Shown piece by piece: positions 26,801-41,800 of a DNA stretch of 64,000 nucleotides. The translations under genes and the position numbers were made by a program. Where the stretch lies: contig SJOL01009659.1 of the NCBI GenBank assembly GCA_004794785.1, forward strand, positions 366,189 through 430,188. Reading direction: 5' to 3'. The notes beneath the pieces are model-generated. The model did not search any database and was not told the origin of the DNA. It worked only from the letters and a program-made list of their open reading frames with translations. Numbering within the stretch: the first letter of the stretch is position 1; each line of letters starts with the position of its first letter. The DNA comes from Opisthorchis felineus (taxonomy: Eukaryota; Platyhelminthes; Trematoda; Opisthorchiida; Opisthorchiidae).

Positions 26801-29800
26801 GAGTAGAATGCCTTAATTATTTTGCTGGCTCCCACAGTGTTGTTCACAAACTGATGTTTACTGGTTTGATGCTCATTGCCTCCACTCATTCTTCTCTCTC
26901 AGCCAAATCCTCCATTTTTGAACGTTGCGAATGAGGAAAAATACCGTAAACGCGTGAGGTCTATACCGGTTGTGGAATTCAAGCCAGTAAAATCTGCTCC
27001 CTCGAAAACCGGTAGTCTGTTGACACAAAACAGTTTTCAGTGCTCTACACTTGGCAGATGTACCGATGTACATGCCAACCCATACGTTGACCCAGTGAGT
27101 ATGATTCATGTAAATAACTCATATGTTGTATGCTAGCGTCAGATCGCTTTTGATGCATTAAACTTCATACATATCAGTCCTCTGGTTATGCGAAGTAGCG
27201 TTCGCATGCACTCGATTTTGCCGAAATGTTCGGTTTGTACTGAAGTCACTTTGTAAATAATGTGAACTTTTGCTTTAGTCTTGTTCAAAACAGGTGAATT
27301 GAGATAGTTAACCCGTGCGAAAATTTCTTCCAATGCCTAGGTGTTTGCTTTTAATTGGGTGGCAATTCTTCACCTTAATTACTCTTTGTGAAGGACTTGG
27401 TATGTAATAATTACTACTGGTTGGAGCAGAACACGTACATTATGATATGTGATGCGGTCGGTCCTGAAACTACAGTCCAGTACTTTTTTCACCCAGATTG
27501 GGGCTTGAAACCTGCGTTGGAAACTGGCACACTTTTAGCTTTGCCGTCTTAAGCAGCTGTATCCTCTTCGTAATGGTTGGCAGTCATTAACCTGTAGAAA
27601 AATTTCTGCTTGTCTTGCTTAATGGTCGCGATATATTTGGACAAAAAAGCAAAGTTAGGTAGAACTGTTAAAGCTGCTGACAGTAAACTTCTGGATATGC
27701 TTTAGTGCAACTTTTCATCCTCAGATTCATATTCACTCGGTTTCTCATCTTCACACATACTCCAACCATCTGTCCCTCAGCACTGGTGGCACAGTAGACA
27801 ACAAAGAAAATTGTAATTCAATGTCTTATTAGAAGCCTAGATTGAAACTTTTCGGAGAGCAACGACAATACCACACGTTTTTACGAAAGCACAATCAGTA
27901 CACCGAAACTGAGAGTGTCTTTCACATTTCGATTCGCTGTTGTAGGATTCTATCGTAACATGCTACACACTTTGTATGACGTACCAAGATGAACCATAGT
28001 TCTGTGACACGTCTCTACTGGGTGTGTAAGCTACCCGTGCAACCTTGCCTTGACTCTAAGTAAAAAGCCGCTAAACGTCCTTCCTGTAAGTACAAGTGGA
28101 GCAGTCAACGGGAGCCTTAACTTGATACCCTATCCAGATGAAAACTAAGTCTTGCAGTGTACCGGGTCATTCATTGGCTATTTCATTCTTCCTGATTGTG
28201 TTTAAGTAAGACTTCATGCGTGCTTGCTTGCGTGCCGCAAAGCAGTCGGCAATTTGCCAGCTTGAAAATACTCATCTACCGCTAGTCCGTATCGTGAGGT
28301 CTCGAATTGTTGGGTGAGAAAATATTTGCCCATTACCCCGACTACCTCTTGATTTGTGAGATCTGAACATTTCTGGTCACAGATAAAATATCGGCAAATT
28401 TACCATCCTGCTTTCACCAAAAAAGTTTTTTAAATTTCAACCTTAATAATTCCTATACGAACGAACGATAAAGTAGCAACGAAAGTCACATTCCAAAGAG
28501 CATAGCTTCGTGTTTGATCATTTAAAGTAACATCGCTAAGTTTGCCTATTTCGGTGATAGCTGGGCTCGAACTAGCGTACCACTGATAGTTGGTTTTTGC
28601 AGCATATTTTTGGCCGTTCCTATAGATATTCCGTTTTAACGAATTTTAAATCCAAGTAGGCCTCTTCAGCTATATTTCGAAAAACACAGGAGTTGATAGG
28701 GTTTCCTCGGGAAAAGTATGGAAACACTGTCGTAATTTTCTTTAAAAAACCTAATGAAACAAACTTAGACATTTATCCGCCAAACAGGACTGGCTTTTCA
28801 GTGACGCAAATTTTAGCTTATAATGAATGTCTACAATGCAAACATATACCACCAAACCACGCAAGCGGGACATGCAGTTCCGTTGCCTGTGTAGTTACGG
28901 TCAAGTTTAGCGACAATGTCGACTTCTTTAAACTGTTACGACAAAAACCAGTGCGTTGTTGTTGGAGGTGTGTGGCGTTATTCCAGTGTGCACTTCCTAT
29001 CCCAAATCTGAACGAAAATACCGCTGTGGTTTGAAATTGAATTCGATGCAACCGGGAGGTGATTACGCCTGATATGTCATAACAACCAAACCACTGGGCT
29101 GATTTGAGCAGCTTAGAATGGGCATTCTAGAAGGAGACGTCCTGATAGAATAGATCGATGGCTTGCTTCTAAGAAGAGAGCTAGACAAAATATACACAGT
29201 ACCCAGGTATATATGTAGGTGTCCAACTTGTATGTGATAAATTGTATGTGATAAGTGTATGTGATAAGTTAATAATTTTTGACTGGTTCGGTAGGTTTCA
29301 CTCGATAAATACTTTCTCCTTGTGCGGCATTCATTTTTTTATCTCAGCTCTCATGTGGTGTATATTTCTGTCCCGATATCTGTTCATGTCCATTTCGTAA
29401 TCTTTACCAAAAAACAAAAAGAAATTGCGTTTCATCTCGGAATGCTTCAATCTTTAGGCCGAAGGACTGTTGAGTCGCGGGCGTCTTAGATCACTGCTGA
29501 AGGAATTTGGACGCTTTCCCGATAGGTACAGGTGAGAACTGTTCTTCTCCACCATACGATTTTCCCATTTGCTTTCACGTCATAATAATGTTATCGGGAT
29601 CAGCGTGTCAACCGTACCATGCCATCCATACTGTGCGAAATTCCATTATGTCTTGGTTTGAAGTCACCATTTCTCAAACGTAGACTACTCCGAACTTATT
29701 GATGAATAATGCTAACCGGATTTGGTTTCCCGACTGAAATAAAAAATTTGAATTACGATGAAGTATACGCTCCGGAACCTCGGTATGCTGGTAAGACCAC

Positions 29801-32800
29801 ATTCTGCCAGGGGTCAAAGAATAGGTTCCTGAATAACAAATACGAAAATGTTTGTTCTTTAGGACGGATGTGCAACACTTAGACGTGTTTCCCCTTGGGT
29901 TGTCACTGAAACGAACTTTGTATTCCCACAGTCCTCATCACCGTGAGTTGATCAACAAGATGAAGTGCGGAGTGTTTCAAACGCCTCTAACCGAGTTAAG
30001 ATTTGAATAGCGGATTAGCTAAGGACGTATATGTTTTGAAATGGTAATTTCGGGTTTGTTAGACTGGCCAAGTGTATCGTGACTCAACCCTGATTGGTAT
30101 ACATTATGCTCGGAAGTATAATATCGTATACTGCCTCCATTGGTTTGCCACAAACTAGTGCAAACTAGCTTTCACCGTCAACAAAAGTTATTATCCAAGC
30201 CAGCAGAGAGCCACTGTCATTGTTCCAAAGAAGGCCTGCTACAAACTTATCACACCAATCAATGTACACTTCTGGAATGCAGTACTCTGGGCAAAACAAA
30301 ACGAGTCCGTTGTACTCTTCGATTACTCTTCTTTATCCAGGCAATTGTGCATGGGAACTATTAGCCAATATTCTGTCAATGCTGGGTTCCGAAACCTGTG
30401 AGCTGAACGTTCACAGCAAAAGGTCGCACGGATGGACCGTTTAAGGGTTTGAGTTTGAGAGTCATGTGTACTTTGGGATCTTCAGCGGTATTAGCCTTTC
30501 CTTTTGGACCGTTTTACGTAGTAGTGTGAGATCAGTACATGCGCCCATGATATCTGATTACTCTTCTCACTCACACCTTGCAGCACACTACAATTAGGCA
30601 CTGTGGAAAGTGCACCTAGGTGTATCGGCGAGGAAATATTGAGTAATCGGGTTGGAACGACCGATTGCGGAGATGGAGGGTGTATATCAATGCGTAATTC
30701 CAATCTGTACGTTATCTGGCATTACAAGCTCGCAACTGCTCTTTAATGCGGAGATTAAATAGGGCATCTGATCACCGTCTATTTTGAACCGGTGACCTCA
30801 TTATGCTTACCAGTGCTGAGTGGCCTGTGTGAAGTTTTTGACGAACGATGTATGTTTTACTTCTTTTTTACCACTACTAACCACTTGAATTTCATACACG
30901 AAGTGATGTGAAGTTGATTATGATAAATTGATGCATAGCCGATAAAATTATTGGAGGAAGTCTCATCGGACTTGCTTCCTTGCTCACTGTGCATCATACA
31001 GCTTCTTTATTCGGAATTTCCTGGGCTTTTGGATCTCAGTTCGATCCACACTGAAGAATTGTCATACACATCTAATCCATTTCGAGCCATTGAGGAAATT
31101 AAGTGGAAGCGGCTCTTGTTCTTCGTTGAGCTTTCTATTCTTTGTAGCACAAATTTCACACGCATTGATTTTACAACTGTTAACCCCAACTTTTGGACTA
31201 TACCTATTACCCTGTGGCGAACACATGATGAATGGCTTACTCCTGGATGACTGACGTAAACTTGGCTATGGCGGACGCCTGCTTAGCACCTTTGTTTGGT
31301 TTTTCCATCCGCTTGCTGTTAGGATTACTGAAACAGGAGAACTGGCATTTTGTTGAATGTTGTATATTGCAGTAACCGCAATCCGGTTGACTCGTCATCT
31401 TACCGGACATAATACGAGAATCTACTTATCGACACGACCACACCTTTCTAATGTATACATTCCAGTGGTTTTTCACACTGCGCTGGTGACGAGTGGTTGT
31501 TAATAGCATCGCACGCAGCTACTACGAGGACGCAAGTAGTTTGAGGTCATTTAGAAAGTGGGTTGTGACAATGCAATGGATGAATGAGCAACTGGATCGT
31601 TTTCATCATTCGTTGTGTTAGCACGTTCATAATCATTTGTGTTTGAAAAAAGAGTGCCAAGTAAACGCCATCAAATCGTGGAGGGTCAAGACAGGGCCAA
31701 CGCGCGATTGGTAATGTTGGTACTGAATTAATTTCACACTGAAAAAATCTAAACACAGTCGTCTGTTACATACAGCTCCTGCAGGAGGGCTCTCTCAGTT
31801 AGAACTACTTACGTCATCTTCCACGGGTAATGTAGTCTTATTCGGTCCTTGGATGTAGTTAGTTTAAGTAGCTGTACTGTCAGTCAGTAACCGTTCGCCT
31901 GCACACCTGACAATCTATGATTTAAACTGTATCGTTTTATCTTTTCAGAAGTTTTATCTGGCGATCAGTCCTGCAGTTGCCATCCAATACGCAAGCATTC
32001 GACGCTTTAGTGAAAAAAGGCATCCACCCGGCATTTGCAACTATTCCAGCTTGTTTTCGTTCGCGTCAAAAGAAGTCCATTGGAGTGCTTCAGAAGTACG
32101 TTTTTTATAAAAAAAATTTGCAGACAAGTTTCACTGCACACGTCTTCCATTTCCTTTTTTTCCATACTACGCCTGACGACCCTGATGCATCCGGTCTAAT
32201 AATTCGTTTGGTGTGGCCTGGTCGCAAAGCTTGTTACTTGCCAAGATCCGTGGAAAACCTGGGACGACTAAGTGGTGGTAGGACTCTAGTAAAATTAATC
32301 CGGATTTTGGTGTTCATTGAGGTAACCTGTGTTTGGTGTTCCGACCTGATTATTGTGTTGTGTTGGTTGATTCTTTTCAACACCCATGAGATTAAGACCT
32401 GGTCGATAACAAATACGGACCAATGTTGCTGTTGCAGTTTGACTGTCGTGTGAGCGTCGTTTAAGGCGTCTGTCTAGTGAGTTTCTATCAGAAGGCAGTA
32501 TTCCAGTTACGTAAACAACCAAAGTGACAATCATGGAGGTTTCATAGCGATCTTGTTACACGTAAGTGCCTCATTATCGCCGGGTCTAATTCCCAAAGGT
32601 ACCGTCGCATTTATCCTTCTTTTTTATTTTTACTACTAGGAATTTGTCAGTAGATAACTTAGGTCGTGCTAAATTCCAGGCGCTGAACACAGTGGACTCG
32701 CCCACAACCCTATTACTGTCTATGGCCTACTGTGCGGGTTGTCCGAGGATTTAGCAATCTTCACACCAGACGCTTGTTTACTCTGTTAGCTGAGTACATG

Positions 32801-35800
32801 TCAAACTGACCACACTGTTGGAAGAGTGGTTCTGGTTAGGTTGAGTATGTATGATTCTCCGAATACTGCAATGATCAGGGTATTTGAGTGATTCTCTAGC
32901 AGGGAACGATGCACGAACCGCGATGTGGTGTCGACCGCTAGGCAAAACTTATCGGTCAGTGCCTCAGGTGCTTATGACCTGTTTCGTGTTAGAGCTGTTT
33001 CAAAGAGACCGGCGAAAACTACGGCAAGCAAAGATCTGTGGAACTTGATTCACAAGAAAATGCTGGATTTACTAAATGCCAACCTATGGAATGAAAACAA
33101 CTCCACTATAAGAACGTGTATTATCTCCCACAAATTGTATCCGAAGACAAAATTAGTAACTGGCCTTGAAATGCTGCGGTGTCTTATGCTTATGAGACGT
33201 TTAATTTCATGAAACTGTAGAAGAACTCTTGTACAGAATCTGTTGCAGACACGGAGCTTCACTTATCCGGCAATCAGCATGAAACTGTTTTATCCGTGCG
33301 TGTTCTACATGGTCATAGATTTCACTCATTTTTTCTAATGCCGTTTGGACTTTTTGCCAGCCATTACAAGGTTTTTTGTGGCACCCCTTTAGCGTTCGAG
33401 TGGTAGCCTTTTAGTCGTTTCCACAAGAGCTTTCCCGTGAGGTTCGATCTAGTCATCTTGATAACGAAATACTGATGGCCGCGCTTCCTTTTGCCAACTT
33501 TTCAGTGACAGTGAAAAGTTTTTCACCATCTTTGAGATTGTTGAACTTCGATTCCTCACTGCCGTACAACCATAATTTTATCGGTCTGCTGAGTCGCATC
33601 CCAACCAGGCATTTTAACTAATGGCGGTTATTTAGTTCGCTTTATCTTGGAAAGGATCTGATAACCACGAATTTCGTTACACCTTTTTTACTATAACGCG
33701 TTTTGGGCCTGGCAAGCCACCTTAGGCTTTCCGTCCTGTATCAGGACTCATTTGGTGGGTTGCCCTCTTGCGTGGTAGTTTCGTTTTGTGGATGTGTTAG
33801 ATAAATGCGTATCAGTCAATCAGTGTGTTAGATCTATGCGTACCTGTGTGTGTAGACGGAAAGCTTCGTGTTACTAATCGTTCTGGGATCCGACTACACC
33901 CGTATGATAAACAGTCTGTGAGATTCTAAGCCTATACCAGATCCATCATTCATCTGGCTCACTGTGAGCAACGTCCTCATTTTCACTGCCTGTCACCACC
34001 TTTGCACACTTGAATTCAGCCCCTTTAGGTTATTCGACACCATTGTTTCTGCTGGAATCTACCGTAGTGATAACTTGTCAGCTGGACGTTTTAATGTACA
34101 CAAAGGCCAGTTTTTTGGCTGTTTCCTCTTGTTCGCTTGAAGAAGGCATTCTTACTACGCAGAATGTCAAATCATCCTTTAATCTATCGGGAGTTATGAG
34201 ACAACATGTGTGAACGACCCGGCAAAACACTCAAGATATGTCCTCGATTGATGAATAAAGGTTCACAGATTACTTGCCGAGCTCGGCCAACCGCCCAGCT
34301 ATGGCTTGACCAAACTTTCACTGAAAAGTCGAACACATTTTGATGAAAACAGCGAAGTTCGAGTATTGCCTAGGTTGCGCATGTATTCCATTTATGAGGA
34401 TACTTTCTGAGTCTTCGTGTATTGTTATCCCGGGTTCTGTTCACTGCAGACACCATGTGTTAATGTAATCCAAAAGTGCTGTTTGTCCGGGCACCACCAT
34501 AAATTCAATTTAAGTCAGCTCAACTGCTGCGTAATCATGGAGGAAAGGCCTTATCTTCCTATAGCTACGAGATTTAGGATGGAAATATCATAAAATTGTC
34601 ACTTGGATGTAACTCATTTACTTGAACATTCTTTCCGGCAAAATGCTCAGTTTTCATCAACGACACTTTCTTACAGAGGCTAAAAGATTAACCATGTTGT
34701 ATCTTTCGGTCCAATCCTTCAACACTACTGAGTCAACAAGACAGTAAACAGTGTCAGACAGCGGACTTATTATTAGTTACTGGCTTGTCACTCAGTAAAG
34801 CCACCGATTTGACAGTGTTCCGCATTTCCCCGTTTGCCGCCATTTTCGCTTTCCCACCAGAAAAGATCTCAAGCATCCGAAAGCATCGATCGTTCGCTCT
34901 TGCTTCCCAGTCCAACTTATATCAGCGCTCACTCGCTCACGCTTCATTTGCTGTTTAAATCGCCACTCATCTATATACTCACGTAATCATCATCAATTCA
35001 GGGTAGGCAATTTGCTTATCGCCGCAGTCACCTGAGCCTTAGTACGTATGTACTCATTGAACAGCGTAAACACATGGCCTTTCGGGTGGCCACCAACTGC
35101 TGAGACAGCCGATACGTATGGTGTATGGTGAAGTTTGTATTTGCATGACTATTGTTTTAACGCATCCTGGTGATAATATTCTGGTTGGTCCACACCGGAC
35201 TCGAATTTCACTCTTATTATAGATCACCAACAGTTTATATTCTATTGATGTATACTGCTGAATGCGTACTCTTTTGTTTGTCTCTTATCCTGGGTTTCCA
35301 CTGCACCAACCATTGGCTAAGCTGCTGCCTTAAGATTACGTGGCATCGTTGCGCTGCAACGTTGCCGCAGCTTGATGATAGCATGTTTTTAGTGGTTACT
35401 TGTTCGGTCTCTGAACTATGAATTTCTTAAATAATCCATGCACATATTTCCAAAACCTCCCGCTTCTGTCGTGGGTTTCACTCTGCCAGCAAAATCACCC
35501 AATGTTGGAAGGTCGAGTGGTAGCATACAGATGTTTAATTCTTGTCTAGAATCCCACGAATAATTGTTTTTACACTCTCTCCCCGTGCAGTGCTTATACG
35601 GACAATTACCATTTTTGATGCGACAGTAATGATATCTGTTCATATTTTGTTGTAAATGACGGAAGTGCATGCCGTGTGTACTGAATACGGGGTACAGTGG
35701 GCTCACATTCAATGCCACAGAAGCTTTAACCTGCGAATCTATGGCCTCTATCCCTCCAGAGGCTTGAAATGCTCCCGTTTAAGAACCAGATAAAGACGAA

Positions 35801-38800
35801 GCCGTAAATGTGCAGATGGGAGTGTTGCCATTACCATTAGGTCAGGAATGACTGATCAGCAATATGACTAACTTTCACTTCACTTGTGAGATGAAATTCT
35901 CGTCTGAACCTCAGGAATCACTTCATCGCTTACAAAATTCTGCTTCTGAGTGTTTTTGAAACTGGAAGTTTTCAAATGAACTCGATGAGCTGGTACGTTT
36001 GGGCTGATTAAGCACGGTATAACGCCACGGGTTATGTGACTTAGTGAAATGAGTGGGTTTTTAATTTTGTTAATTGTAGATCCTTATACACACATGCCTC
36101 GTTTCGCTTTTTTGCTGAAGTGCCCACTTTTTTTAGTACCCTCCCTCTCCAGCAAGATTATTGTGCACTGTTTTGTTAAACATTAAAAACTAGTATGCTG
36201 AAAATGGTGCCACAAATGTTACGGGTCTACGAGTGAGTGCGCTTAGCATTAAGTAAAGCGGAGACTGAAAACATCTTCACCAATTTAACTTCGAGTTTAC
36301 GAAATTACTGGAGACCGATAACGTGCTCGCGCCTTAATGGCTTTGAGTTGTATGTCAAAGTGTTGTGCCATTCAGGGTCCGTTTTCGTATTCATACGCAG
36401 CACTTTTGCGGAACTTCTCTGCTTAAAGCGCAGAATGTGTTTCAGTTGCAAAAGGCCTCATTAGGGTACAAATGGGATACTGTTTTTCTGGTGCTCCCTT
36501 ATAGTTTTTGACATTCTTCACCACAGATTGTGATTCCTTACTGGGTTGCCAAATTTTCTTATGTTAACGTAGAGTATGTTCCGCCTTGGCTTTCTGGTCT
36601 CCGATGTTTGGCGAAACCGATTGGCTCCTTGTGATGGCTTACCCGTTTGTCAGGCTATTTGAAAGCAATAACCTCCATGCATTCGAGGTGGTCGCCACTG
36701 TGCTGAGTGAGTTATGCTTGTAGTGTTAAACCATACCATCGCTAACGTGAGCTGTTTCCGTTTCACACTTTTTTGCTTACTCCACGCTTTGTAACTCCAT
36801 TGTGGTTTGGGCTGCGTTGAGAACGTTGATAGTATGTTTGCGCATGTGCCTTTTCGGAGGGAAGCTGCAATGCCGAAATAAAGCGTAAATAGCTTTACAT
36901 GGGTGATAAACACCCCGTCTAACTACTCTTTAGAATTCCGCATCGAACTCCGGCATGCCTATTCTGTAGCGTTTCCACCACTCATTCCATTCATATCGCT
37001 TCAAGGCTCGGTAGGAAGACTGTGCCGCATGACCTTATCATCATGCTTCTTACACTGTTGTGGTCGAGATTTTGTTCCGTAAATGAAATCAGTCCATACT
37101 CGAAAAGCCGAGAGCACTGCACAGCTGTCTCATTCTCATTTGAAATTATTAGTGCGAATCTGACGAATCCACAGGGAGATTCGAACTCGTAACCTCCCGG
37201 CTAATAGTTGAAGGCATCCACAGGCGGCTGATCAGCTCGCAACGGCGTTCAGATTGTTGCGCACGCTGCTTATAGCTAACCCCGTCTGTTAATCCCTAGC
37301 CTGCCCGCAGTTCCATTACTGTGGTTCCATCATACGGGCAAACCGAAAAAAATGAAACACAAATAGATGTCAAACATGAAAATAGAATGGTTCCTAAACC
37401 GCTATAACCTACGCATCACACGGTCAAATTGTGAGGTATGTATTTGCAGGGCCAAAAATTTTGCAGTGCTCAAAACTTCGAAAACTCCCCTGGAGAGTTG
37501 ATGTTATGATAAGAGGCCTGTGTGCCGCTAACCGTTTCATTCCGAGTGATCAGTTGTGCAACTTTGTGGCACATAGAGCATTTCGTTGGGATTGACGTCT
37601 GACGGGCTGAAGACCACTTAGTGAAAGTTTAAACTGAACTTATCCTTTGGGCTTTGTGTTTACTGTTCATTTGGTCGACACAAACACAACCTCGAGGTAG
37701 TTAGCAACACACTTTGATCAGGTTCACTAATGTGCGTTTTGTCAACACAGACAATGCATAGCTCACACGTCTGTGTGGTCATACAGAATGGTCCGATACG
37801 AAATGTTGTTGATTCCTATTTTCATGCCAGAAAAACATTTTGCAAACCCACTGAAGTTTGAGCATTCAACCCAGACTGGTGTTTCTTATCGATAATATCT
37901 CTTAATCTTTGTGAACCAAGCTGATCACGATAGGTAATCTTCTGGAGGCATATTGTCCTAAAGCCACTATTCTCAGTATGGGGCTGCGTCGCATTTTTTA
38001 AAAGATGTTTTGGTATAATTTTTAAGATGGCTTAGTTGGGGTCGTAGTATCTAGATAAGAATTTCCGAGGGGTGGGGGTCGATGCTGTGTTAAGTTATGG
38101 TACCGCAGTGGATGTCCAACAGTCGGTATGAAATCAGTAGTGTTTAACTCTTCTTATGACATCTTAACCTGATATAACATCATCTTTTAGTTTATATGAA
38201 GGCACTAAGGTTCCTGTCTAGACATCTCAAGCATTTTACGATGACATCTTTTGAAAAATACCGGGACGTCCCGATATAAAAGAACAACTGAGTGCTTCGG
38301 TTGCGACGCACTTTGGGAATAAAGGTTTCCTCTGTCTCCCGTTGGTAGTCTAGTTATCCGAAGTGTATATCGGCAGCAGTATTCATATGAGTAACGTGCT
38401 GTTGATTGTGGCATTCTGCACCTGTGCGAGGTAGTAAAAAGCTGCTGTTTTTATACCACGGCTTCCGTGTACCGTCTACAGACTCTGATATTAGGTACCC
38501 CGTGGCTCCAAGTACCTCGGCTGTGCGTGGACGTTCACTTTGTTCCGAAATGTCCCAGTTTCAGCCAGTTTTATGGCTGAATACCGGGTTTGGATCAAAT
38601 ACCAGTTTCCCCACTGTAATAGGTCCACTAATAACGGTCGTCTTTTTGTGAATAGAGATCTTCGTGAGGAGGATAAGTTTATATTCAACTCGGTTTCAGG
38701 TTACAAACAATGTAGTAGGTTTTTTCTTCGGCCCACAATCGGTTTTGCTTTGTTAGGACAACATCAGGTTGACGTGATCCCCGATTTCAACTCAATATTT

Positions 38801-41800
38801 TCTATTACTTGAGCGCTTTATTGTTTACATACTGAAATAATAGCTCGTTCGCAGACGTGATTGCTTTTACTCGGGAGATTCATTCGAAGCTCATTTGAAT
38901 CTCCCCTTGAAATCAGTCGAGCTTTTGAATGAGTGATGTATTTAGTGCAGTCGATTCGTTTTGTTCTGTGGGGCTCGCTACATGCTTTATTATATTGCCT
39001 TTCATTTACATGCTAGACATTCACATTTGACATTTTAATTACAAATCATGTGAAGCTACGATTGAGCTAGGTGTTCCAGTGCGTAGCATTGTCAATCACT
39101 AAGGTTGACCAGGTGAGGTCATGTCCACGTGGCCCTCGGAAACGACACGACTAATCTTCTGGGGTTTTCTCTTTCTCGTGTGTGATGTAAAGACCATAGC
39201 TCGTAAGGTTCTAAACCATTTCTTCACTGGAGCATGTGGTTTCACATGTGAACGGGCAGGAATCGTTTGATTAGTCTGATGTAAATGAACTAGCTGGACG
39301 GTGTGGCTTCAGTTCTGCTCTTCCTTAAAAGTAGCACTGAAGAGTAAACACCTATTTATTGATTTGCAGTGCAACCTATGTCTTCCGAACTCCAGTGAAC
39401 TAGGGAGAGTGCTATCGATAATTAGTGGTGCTCTTTCCATGAGTAGCCTGAAGACCAGTTTGTGAGAACCAATAATAAATGATCCAGATATTATATTTTA
39501 CATATGGTTTGCCACATAAATCTGTCAAAAAGGTTCAGGTGTGTTACTGTGATGGAGAGAATCCCGTGTAGTATTTTTACCTTTTTTGTTTAAGTGCATT
39601 AAACTTTGTTCATTTGTACTTTGCCTGCACTAATCTGATCAGAGTACGACACCCGCGGTTTATAGGGAACACCCCTGAAGGGGACGCCGGTTTTTCCCAC
39701 TACGAAGTATTGCTTAGCAGGAGGTTGGACTCAAAAATAAACCAGCAAATGATTATGAAAACACCTTTTTTTCCTAACCATGACATGGTCGGATAGAAAC
39801 CTCAAAAGCAGTCACAACCAACAGGTGAAACGAAATAAACCAGTAACTAACCTCCTATTGGTCAAAACGGCGCATTTTCCCGCGTGAACCGTGCCCCTTC
39901 TAGCAACTGAGCGTTTATTCCACCATTTCTTGGTATCTTCATTCTTTGGAGTTCGGTGTCACATCAGACGATTGCTCACAAATTATGCATGTGCAGTCTT
40001 GTGATTGTTCCACACTACTTTTATCCGGCAAATGGCAAGCAGTACCGTGGATTATGCACTGGATTAATTGCGCATTTATGATTTCACAAGTTTAATGAAA
40101 TATGCGAGCTGTATTCAGTTACAAACGGACGATCGCTCAATGTAACTTGGAGCGGTTTGAATGAAGCTTGACTGTAGAACTCTTCCCTATTCGCTCACGG
40201 TCTGTGTACCACTTTCGAAAAAATCGGATAACGGGGTGTGAGTCAGGTCCAAATGGGGTTTGAGTCGGAAAGTGAGTGAATTATCAAGCTGGCTTAGTTG
40301 GGTTTGCTTCTCCTGATCAGCCTACCGCATTGGGCTTTGGAGGAAGTTCGGGGCCAAATCGGATTAATTCCTCTTATAGCTACTCTTATTGGCAACGGAT
40401 GACCAGATCCTAAGGAAGGTTAGAAACGGGAAATCGTTCTCCAACTTGAGCTGCGTCTCGGAGGCTGAGTGAAGAAACCCTTGTTACCATTTACTGAATA
40501 GAATTAGATCCTGGCATGTTCCGTCCGTGGATGAGGTCATTTTTCATTCCGGTGAAACTGCATCTTAATCGGACATTTTGGCTTCATAGGGATCAGTGTT
40601 TGCCAATCTTTATCTGTCCGTTCATGGTCCGAAGTCAGTGGTTGGTGCCGAAATCTTCGTAAGTCTAGTGATGACATCCAACGTGCTTGGGAAAAACGCG
40701 GATACAGGTCCAGTTCCATTTGGCCAATGTAACAAAACAGTTTGTGCCTTTACTTCTCTTACTACTGACTTAAATGGAACCACTTTACGACATGCACTCA
40801 GTGTGTTTTCAGCATGATGGTGCGTCGGCTCACACTGCTTGATGCATTCGGAATCTCCGTAGGAAAAACTATGCAACTCAAATGATTAGGCGTGGCGGGC
40901 CGATAAAATTGTCATCACAATGCGCCGAAAGCATAGTTGAACAAGTGAAGGGATATTCAGGAAATGAAGTGATTTGTCACGGGGAAACACTCATGTCTTG
41001 TTTGAAAAGACTGCTGAATTTCATGAGATTTCTCAAACCGCACATCCGGCGAAGAGACAAGATCGACTAGTATGACTAATCGATGACAAGCGAAGAGGTG
41101 ACTCAGTAGTCATTTTCTAATCCAAAGCATGGTTGGAAAATAGGTTTGTGTGACTCCTTCTAAAATTTATTGGTTACGACTCTTCTCTTGCTTTGGATGA
41201 ACTCGTCAGTTTGTGACAGAGCGATATTCCGTTGTGTCATCTGGGCGTATAAGATGGTCAAGTTGACAAGAGGGTTGAGACCGCGTGCATTATGGTGCTA
41301 ATGTTTGATTCATTTATCGAATAGATCGCCAGGCGGATAATGCACAGCAGTTAGATTTCTTGAACAATGTGCCTCTAATAAACCATGGATGTGTATTGTT
41401 CGAGGTGTTTTCGAGCTCGCCTCCATTGATTCATGTTGATTCGGTGCCAAACTACCCTTCACAACTCCTGTCGGAGTATCTTCTTATCAGTAAAGCGCTA
41501 GAATGAGTGTTGTGAAAGCTTTAAACAAAATGGAGAGCTCAGTCCGTTTTCGGCTGAATCGATGCTACAGCAATCGGTCGAGGAGGAGTTCCTGCTTTGA
41601 AAGGAATTACGGTGTTTCGAAAGAGGAACTGAAACGGGGAAAATGTAAAAGCTAGAATATTTGAGTTTGAAAATCAATCTAAATCACTTTTCAAGGTAAA
41701 CAAAACTTTGGAACTTTCAGACAGCTCGACTGATGATAAATGAGCGTGATGGCGATCTCATTCAGTTAAGTGGTAAAGCAGATCGCTTTCAAAGATCTCG

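Noticed and set aside
33330..33600. Ty3/gypsy reverse transcriptase at 33.3 kb
   Set aside because: Only MPFGLFA is suggestive; the catalytic YxDD block and the surrounding order are not found.
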